Below, one piece after another: positions 57,231 to 64,000 of a stretch of 64,000 bases of DNA. Position 1 is the stretch's first letter. Each line of letters begins with the position of its first letter. Source of the stretch: Siphonodentalium dalli (lineage: Eukaryota > Mollusca > Scaphopoda > Gadilida > Siphonodentaliidae). The stretch spans positions 65,959,031 through 66,023,030 of the forward strand of contig CP136065.1 in NCBI GenBank assembly GCA_032622095.1, written 5' to 3'. The translations under genes were made by a program, and so were the position numbers. A model generated the notes under the pieces. That model ran no database searches and was not told the DNA's origin. It saw only the letters and a list, made by a program, of their open reading frames with translations.

Positions 57231-57682
57231 ATTAATACAAATCTACGATTCTCGACCGATCGGGACGAAACTTGGTACGTGTGTGTAGTTTGACCAGGCG
57301 GTGAACGTTGTCGTATTGGCGAGCCCGTGCGGCGCCCGCTTCGCGCATGCGCAGACGAGATCTCGGAAACGGGTGGAGCTATCGACTTGAAATTTGCTAT
57401 GTGAATGTGTCTTGCCCCGGATACGAAATTTATCGGGTCGCCGAGCCCGTGCGACACCAGCTTCGCGCATGCGCAGACGAGATCTCGGAAACGGGTGGAG
57501 CTATCGACTTGAAATTTGCTATGTGAATGTATCTTGCCCCGGATACGAATGTTATCGGGTCGCCGAGTCCGTGCGACGCCAGCTTCATGCATGCGCAGAC
57601 CAGATCTCGGAAACGGGTAGAGCTATCGACTTGAAATTTTGTTTTTGAATAGCCCGGACAACGTCGGGCTCATCGGTTAGTC
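57160..57682. repeat. Repeat I1: (TCTG)n head and three 122-bp units
   Basis: CTGT runs at 57186-57230, then units beginning CGCATGCGCAGACxAGATCT at about 57343, 57465 and 57587; ends GCCCGGACAACGTCGGGCTC. The unit gives accidental frames on both strands. Confidence 0.8.
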
Positions 57683-58308
57683 TATTATATATTTTGGGAA
57701 ATCTGTCTGTGTGGGTGTGTGTGTTCGCGATGGACTCGAAAACGGCCGAGCCGATTTCGATGAAACTTTGTATGTGGGGATACTTTCGGTCGGGGAGTGG
57801 CATGGGCCTGTTAGTTTGCCCGTGCGACTTGACCTTGAAATCGGGTCATTTCAAGGTCGAACGCCCGAATATCACGGGATTTCGATGAAAATTAGTGTCT
57901 GGGGTTACTTTCGTATGGGGAGTGTCGTAAGCCTATTCGTTTGCCCGTGCGACGTGACCTTGAAATCGGGTCAATTCAAGGTCAAATCGCGAATGTTTAT
58001 GGGATTTCGACGAAATTTGATACGTATGGTTTCTTTTGTCCACTGACTGTTTTGGATGGGTCAAATCGTGACCCCGACTGACCTTGACCTTCAAAATGAT
58101 CAATTCGAGGTCAAATCGGGTAAAACCGGATGGATTTCGATGGGTACTTTTGTCGGGTACTTTTGTCCGGGCAGTGTTTTGGACTGGTCAAATCGTGACC
58201 CCACCTGACCTTGACCTTCAAAATGGACAATTCAATGTCAAATCGCGCAATTCACCGAAAAGCAGAGGGGAAACAGCCCGGACGAAGTCGAGTCCACCTG
58301 CTAGTTCT
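57683..58308. repeat. Repeat I2, related to I1
   Basis: Head TCTGTCTGTGTGGGTGTG; GACCTTGAAATCGGGTCA-type lines recur; ends GCCCGGACGAAGTCGAGTCC. Confidence 0.72.
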
Positions 58309-58639
58309 TATATATTTAGTTAAATGCAATGACTCTTGATGGCGAAATAATTTGTGTTAGTTTATCGCCGACTGTTGCATCCCGAATCGAGATGTAAATA
58401 TTTACAATTATGCGTAGTTCAGACGATGATATCTATGGAGTGGCATGGTGGCTTTCTTTGAGATTTTCGGCGATGTTATAGAATGGTACATTCCCACAGT
58501 TGGCATAGCACCTGAGTACTAACTTATCAGTTTCACGCACCCGAACAAGTCTATAATATGTCTTTTAATTTATAATAACTGAATAAACTGGTGTTATAAA
58601 AGTTTAATTATAATAATAATTTAGTATATTATAACTCGT

Positions 58640-59318
58640 TGACGCCAATACGTTGTCAAGTGTACGTGTAGTCATCTCAATGACATGTTAAACATACTCA
58701 TTAACCTAAGAACATCACCTCGCACTAATTGACTAATTTGTAACGTGACTAGTCCTATAACATCATCGACAGCGTGTGACTCAAAACGGTCGTAAAATAT
58801 TAAGAGTATATCACTCCAGTGGGGACGGTCCCCCATTCATTCATAATCCCACATACACTCACGACGAGCTATACTTTCGGGAGGCCAGCAAAACCTCGGA
58901 CCTTTATTCTGACATCCACCGATGGAAATAAATTTCTGGACTAGAACCTTCATCGGCCGATCATAGTTTAGTACAACTTGGTAGCTATATATACGGTAAC
59001 ATTTTTTTCTGGCGTCAATTCCTCAAACTTGCTACCATTGAAGAGCTGTGATATTAGTTTCTCTATGAGAGTTTAACGTTGCGTTAAAACCAGTTCATGT
59101 CTGCTGTTTCGAACCGATTCTGACTTACACTATATACATGTAGCAACGGTAACACTGACAGTTACACCTTTTCCCTCTGAAGTCAACTCTTCAAATTGCT
59201 ATTCTCGATAAGCTGACTGTGATAATATTAGTTTTCCTGTTTTCCCAGTTACACATTGCAGTTACTCCGTGACGCCGGCGCATTTCTGAAGTTTCTAGCT
59301 CATTCTGACTAACTTACA
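58640..59318 (+). promoter_or_regulatory. Upstream/5' region of claudin-like gene
   Basis: No repeat was recognised here, unlike most of the window. A TATATATA stretch near 58989 could act as a TATA box, but AT-rich runs are common and no initiator could be confirmed. Treat this as the likely promoter and 5' UTR by position only. Confidence 0.3.
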
Positions 59319-59526
59319 ATGGAAGTTGTAGTTGTTGCCAAAATAACTTCTAAAATTGGATTTCTAGTGTTGCTGGTCGGACTATTCTTGTACCTCCTGG
59401 GTTTCGCCAGCCCTTACTGGGTCACGGGACCCATGGTGCACGAAGGGTTATGGAAATACTGTCGATTCGACGCTTACACGAGCGAAAAGTGCGGATATTA
59501 CACACCAAACAGATCCGATTTAGCAG
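59319..59526 (+). CDS. Claudin/PMP22-like tetraspan protein, exon 1
   Basis: The ATG is 7 bases downstream of an in-frame TAA (59310-59312), which fixes the start. Residues 13-31 are the first membrane helix. The extracellular loop has the claudin signature W34, GLW 43-45, C48 and C58, and the final codons are SDLA. The donor is GCAG/GTAAGT, phase 1. Claudin-superfamily proteins are plasma-membrane tetraspans in junctions or as channel subunits. Which subgroup (claudin, EMP/PMP22, or invertebrate claudin-like) cannot be decided from two helices. Confidence 0.85.
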
Positions 59527-59761
59527 GTAAGTTTTGTTGATTAAACAATTTGTGAAAATAATACAGATGCTAAAAAAAATTATTGAACGCAGTTATTATA
59601 GTGGACCTGGAATTGAACGCGATACATATATAGATAATCTTGAACTTCAAAAATACCAGCAAAATTTATTTGACTTCCGATTTCTCCTCATTCTGCCCTC
59701 GATTAACTTCTATATAAGTTTCAATAGTGTATATTCTCTCATTCATCGAGCTGAATATGCC

Positions 59762-59870
59762 TTAATGGCCCACTTAATTTTCGACCCCCAGATCACATCA
59801 TATAAAATATATATTATATACCATTTGAAAGAGGAAGCTCCAAAACATTGTATTTTCAATTTATTCGATG
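59762..59870. mobile_element. Element P2, left arm
   Basis: TTAATGGCCCACTTAATTTT, CAGATCACATCAT and TATACCATTTGAAAGAGGAA match P1; right end not found. In the claudin intron. Confidence 0.7.
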
Positions 59871-59946
59871 TAATAAGCTGTGAACATGTTGTTTTTAGAC
59901 ATACCGACGTATGTTATGTGCTCAAGTTTCTGCACAAATTCTATTG

Positions 59947-60001
59947 TTTTCAATGGCAGGGGAATATATTTACATATTGATTGTTCCCCTGCCATTGAAA
60001 A
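59947..60001. repeat. Perfect 18-bp hairpin in the claudin intron
   Basis: TTTTCAATGGCAGGGGAA and its exact complement with a 19-base loop. Confidence 0.85.
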
Positions 60002-60538
60002 TAAACTATTATTTGAATTTTGTTGTATTCTGGGAGCCACAACGGAAATGTTTTTTGTTTTATGATTTCAGCTGTTTTCTATTACTCTATGGGCACCTTC
60101 TGAGACACAGACGTTCCAAATTGTGATGAATTATAGTATTTTAATCATATTTTATGGCATATATTGTTATTAAAACCGTATATCATTAAGGTACTATAAG
60201 ACAAATAATTGGTGACTCGAAAATTAAAGTCATGCCGGAACGTTTAAAAATGACGTTTAACTATCGCCATGACCAAATCCAAGGATTTCTATCATAAATA
60301 GAATGAGCGGACAGCACCCATATTCGAACTTGACTTGTGTTTCTACCAAACACATATACTAACATACAAAATATAGAAACCATCTGGGACGGGCGGGCAC
60401 ACGGATGGACAGACAACCGTGATTTCTTTAAAGCGACCAAGGCCTCCGCAGTGGGTAAATATGTAACATTATGAAAGTCTGTACAAACATCACCACCTAT
60501 ATAGAAGAACATGGACAAATAGATAAACTCCGTTCTTA

Positions 60539-60758
60539 TATGAAAGGTACTCAATCCGATTCGATGGTCGCTCGACTCGTCGACTGTTTGCTGGCCACTA
60601 ATAATTCTCAATGGTGAAAAATAATAGATTAAAAAAATCGATATCTAATAACTCTGAGCTTTGATATGTGGGTTCCTCGACTCGAATCAAATATTTTTTA
60701 CCCCCGAATCCAAATAAATAGTAATTGAGGGGCGCTTAATCGGATTGTGCATCTTTAA
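60539..60758. mobile_element. Element Q2
   Basis: Left end ATGAAAGGTACTCAATCCGA, right end CGGATTGTGCATCTTTAA; shorter than Q1. Confidence 0.78.
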
Positions 60759-61045
60759 TTATTGAAAATTCTCCAATAACGAAATTGCTGTTGAGACCTT
60801 TGCAATGTTAACACACATGTTACTGTGATTTGTCAACAAACATCGCTAATCATGTTGTAAGTTCAAATATTGTATAAATATTATTTTCATAATTAAATAT
60901 TGTTCAAAGCTTTGACCTTTCCAATGTTTAATGTCAAGTTTTGATTAAACTATGGTATTTAAGTATTGGACTATTTAGACATTGATCGGTATTCGGTAAT
61001 TCATATAGTACTGTAACAGTATAATGTTTAAATAAGAATGGTCTC

Positions 61046-61093
61046 GATAATTCTGCTGTGGTTAAGGAGTCGATTATTTTGAGCATTATTGTA
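61046..61093. mobile_element. MITE-A13, right-arm fragment
   Basis: Only about 48 bp of the right arm with a slightly mutated end (ATTATTGTA). Confidence 0.7.
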
Positions 61094-61312
61094 TACTATA
61101 AATAGTGGCTGGTAGATGAAACTATCAGAGCAATCTCAATATATTTCCAAATGGTTGATTTCAAACTAACAAAACAATTACCAACAACTGATAGGACGCA
61201 CGTATTGAATACTATATACATGTATTGTTTTTGTCCTTTTGTGGGGAGTTTTTCAGATATAATACATGATTTTATCACATAATTTGGCCATAAAAGCAGT
61301 TTCATAATTATC

Positions 61313-61935
61313 GGTAATAGACACGTTTACACGTTTAATATCAGCGCGTGCGATGGCGTCACGGCGTTCTTCAAATAACTTGCGATCGCTGTAGTTTATG
61401 ATTGTTGTTTTCGATGAATATTGCGCGTTGCTTCGGGTTTATTTGATCATGTGATAAAAGGTATCTCAAACTCGTTCTATTTTATACGTAATTTATCAAC
61501 CTAGCTCGTCCACTAAATTCTATTTGAGCCTCGGTAAACCTCGGCTCAAATCGAATTTAGTGAACTCGGTTGATAAATTCCGTATAAAATAGAAACTCAT
61601 GTGAGATCCTCTATTTATCACATGATTAGCACTATTTTCCGATGTAATATTCGAGCGCAATAGACACGTGTAATATCGTCGCGTGCAATGACGTCACGCT
61701 GCTCTTTGGAACAATGATTGCTGGCTGCAGTTAATTGTTGTTTACGATAAAATTTTAGCGATTATATGATCATGTGATAAAAAGTATCTCAAACTCGTTC
61801 TGTTTTATACGTAATTTATCAACCTCGTCCACTAAATTCTATTTGAGCCTCGGTAAACCTCGGCTCAAATCGAATTTAGTGAACTCGGTTGATAAATTCC
61901 GTATAAAATAGTAACGTACTCGTTTGAGATCCTCT
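61313..61935. repeat. Two tandem units each with a long hairpin (R)
   Basis: About 330-bp units, each starting AGACACGTxTA and holding a roughly 130-bp stem from TTTATACGTAATTTATCAAC through GAGCCTCGGTAAACCTCGGC to its complement. Confidence 0.8.
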
Positions 61936-61979
61936 ATATAACAGCAATTCTGCTGGCTCATGCCATGAATCACACTACA

Positions 61980-62338
61980 CTGGCTTATACGCCCGTATAG
62001 AGATCATATACTCCACCCGTTCAAAACCTGTGAAGGTTTTAATGTTCTGGTGGTAATCTGACCTGTTCTGACGGGAAGTGTTATAATATTGAACAAACAA
62101 TGCAAGGAATATATTTCTTTGTCTAACTTGTTCCTCAATAATCTAATTCCCAGTTCGATGTTGCCTGATTTTTGTAACTTATGTGAGCCGATATCGCAAT
62201 AAAACATTGAATTGATTACCCGGGAATATGTCCATGCTTGCAAGCGACGCAACGCAAAATCGCTCACCAAAATCATCATGCAACATCGAGCTGGGATCTT
62301 CACCCACGAGTAGAAATGATCTCTACGGGCGTAGCCAG
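61980..62338. mobile_element. Inverted-repeat element S2
   Basis: CTGGCTTATACGCCCG ... CGGGCGTAGCCAG, with a second pair CCCAGTTCGATGTTGC and GCAACATCGAGCTGGG. Confidence 0.75.
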
Positions 62339-62339
62339 A

Positions 62340-63854
62340 GTAGAGATTCATGGGATGATCAGTTCATCAGTAACGTATCCTTAAAATTTAATTTATGTCA
62401 TACATGTACGCATCGTGAGTGAATCGAAGAATTTAGTTTCACACGGACATAAAACATAAGTTCACGAACAGGCGACACTGAACATGACACGAACTCGCTA
62501 ACTTCGTGTCGCCTTTGTTTGTTTGACTCCAATGATTTGTTTGAAATTCGCCTAAAAAGTGTCACCTGTATTGTGCTGTTTAGTCACTATTGTGCATTCC
62601 GTCACGTCCAATATCCGAGGAAGGCATTTCATATCTGTTGATACTGCATGTGAAACTCCGTTTTTCAGTTTTCGTTCATTTGATTTCCTATGTATATATG
62701 CACGCATGCACGAAGGACATATACATAGGAGGGTTTTAAAGTCGTTACAATGTATTTGAACCACAAATTATAATCAACCAACACATATATATTAGCCTGG
62801 CCGGCGCAGAGTCTGTAGATAGTCTCCGTTAATTGCATGATGTTGTAACCGTTTCATGTGTCCAACCTGGGATTTCCAACTGCAAGATCGATATCCCCAA
62901 GTTTATATAAATTTTAGACATTCTATTTGCACCCCTTGGATTGGATTTTTCCAACTGGTACCTACACCTTAATTTAAAACTGTTGGAAATTTGCAACATG
63001 ACACCATCTCGTGGCTGGAAATGTTCCAAACCAATGGCAATTTCAGCTAACAATGTGACGTTGGAAAATCTGAACTATTTAATTAAGCATACTTTTAATG
63101 TGAAATTTTCAACTGATTATGCATGTATCATGCATGCACGAAATGTAATTATTTTTTTCACCAAAGTTGGTTGGGTGAGATACCCCAAACTCCATGCAGA
63201 GTTGTCTCCCTTGATGATTCGAAAGAGTGTGATTGCGGTGTGGTTGAGATTGGAGACAACCTGCATGCCTCTTACGTCACGTCTCTATCCGGCCATGTTC
63301 ACCAATCGATAGAATGGCTATGACGCTGTGATTTTTGAGCATGCACCTTTCTTGTCACGTCCATCCGTCTCGCTGTCCGTCCGCGCCAGTGAAAGGGGTT
63401 TATGGGGGTTTGGACTTTGGTTTCAATGTGGTTTAGGGGCTTTGTGGGCTTAAACCGTTTTGTTTTTGCCATATTATCTGTTGTTTGGGGTCTACAAGTA
63501 TAAATCATTCTAACATAACTTTTTTAAATACACAAAAGTTGAAGAGTTTACATAACACACAGACGTATACACATCAAATTACTAATAAAGGAGTTTACAT
63601 AGATAATATATGTTGTTTATGTGGTATGCTAATATCAATATTCAAAGTAGCCCTTAAACCTCCTTCGTTGGTGCACTTTTTGATGCATCGTTTAAGGTCG
63701 TTAATATGGACGGACATGAGCTCGTAAACCACTATCCACTTCAAACACCCGTTCGTTTGTCTAGACGTCCACATGGTGCAATGTAGTTTTTGAGAGCACT
63801 TCACGGATTTCGAAGTTATACATGTATAATAATTTTGTTTTGTTTGTGTTTCAG
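62340..63854. other. Distal part of claudin intron 1
   Basis: No transposon recognised. GC content is slightly higher than most of the window; short frames only. Confidence 0.55.
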
Positions 63855-64000
63855 CTTGGTTTCGTGCATCACAGGCCCTCAATGCGCTGGCTATGGTTCT
63901 CCTCATCCTCTCCATAGTCGTGTTCATAGCTCACATCTTCATCTCAAAGCTCAGTAAAACATGGGTGAGGAGGGTCGGAGCTGTGCTAGCTTTGATCACA
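63855..64000 (+). CDS. Claudin/PMP22-like tetraspan protein, exon 2 (cut by window end)
   Basis: Acceptor TTTGTGTTTCAG ends at 63854. Two bases complete the split alanine codon, and the frame continues WFRASQALNALAMVLLILS, the second membrane helix, then a short cytoplasmic KLSKTWVRR and the start of helix three (VGAVLALIT) at the window edge. WFRASQAL after the first loop is typical of the family. The 4.3-kb intron between the two exons holds repeat copies P2, Q2, R and S2. Confidence 0.85.

Noticed and set aside
57143-57592. 149-codon minus-strand frame
   Set aside because: Produced by the 122-bp tandem units of repeat I1; no domain, and other frames over the same repeat are equally open.
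58984-58998. Firm TATA box for the claudin-like gene
   Set aside because: TATATATA runs are frequent in this AT-rich DNA and no transcription start could be shown; kept only as a possibility.
62004-62351. 115-codon minus-strand frame in the claudin intron
   Set aside because: Coincides with inverted-repeat element S2; no similarity recognised.

Overview
The window is metazoan genomic DNA. Genes are split by GT-AG introns up to about 11.8 kb, coding sequence is sparse (roughly 3.3 kb of 64 kb), and the rest is AT-rich sequence packed with short inverted-repeat transposons. ACATGTA-rich spacers, GTCCGTCCGT-type repeats, a tetraspan claudin-like gene and 'agggccataactcc' repeats resemble what I know from molluscs and other lophotrochozoans. 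That placement is inference.

Three host genes lie on the plus strand. (1) The 3' part of a GAB/DOS-family docking adaptor occupies 1-19081. Five exons (1-238, 1779-2885, 14685-14787, 18210-18306, 18842-19081) join in frame to 594 codons: the C-terminal half of a PH domain, a proline- and tyrosine-rich tail with YxxP, YxxM and YxN sites, and a YLDLDLD SHP2-type site near the end. (2) An apparently intronless ankyrin/SOCS-box gene, closest to ASB17, lies at 43276-44415. (3) The first exon (59319-59526) and part of the second exon (63855-64000, running off the window) of a claudin/PMP22-type four-helix membrane protein. They act in different settings (receptor tyrosine kinase signalling, cullin-5 ubiquitin ligase, junction or membrane tetraspan), and nothing indicates co-regulation.

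Mobile DNA dominates. MITE-A (TA target, CAGT...ACTG ends, Tc1/mariner-like) has about 14 copies. A TTAA-target, piggyBac-like superfamily begins TTAACCCTTT and has at least four interiors (B, C, D, E). A second TTAA group begins TTAAAGG (O, P, Q). MITE-F has 8-bp target duplications and about 15 copies. Single or few-copy items include a 1.2-kb non-autonomous hAT element with a BED zinc-finger start, a 5'-truncated LINE (34.4-36.0 kb), tRNA-derived SINEs, a pogo/Tigger-like element, several large palindromes, minisatellites and satellites. Nested insertions give a relative chronology: C4 inside A12, B7 inside U2, C3 inside an E copy, hAT inside B4.

The most unusual signal is a roughly 70-bp hairpin, present more than 20 times and usually as an inverted pair. 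It sits inside at least four elements with different outer ends. Its apical stem shows compensatory base changes and keeps one mismatch. I found no transposase for the TTAA families here, so they would have to be mobilised in trans. Coordinates of diverged repeats are approximate; splice junctions and elements with clear target duplications were placed base by base.
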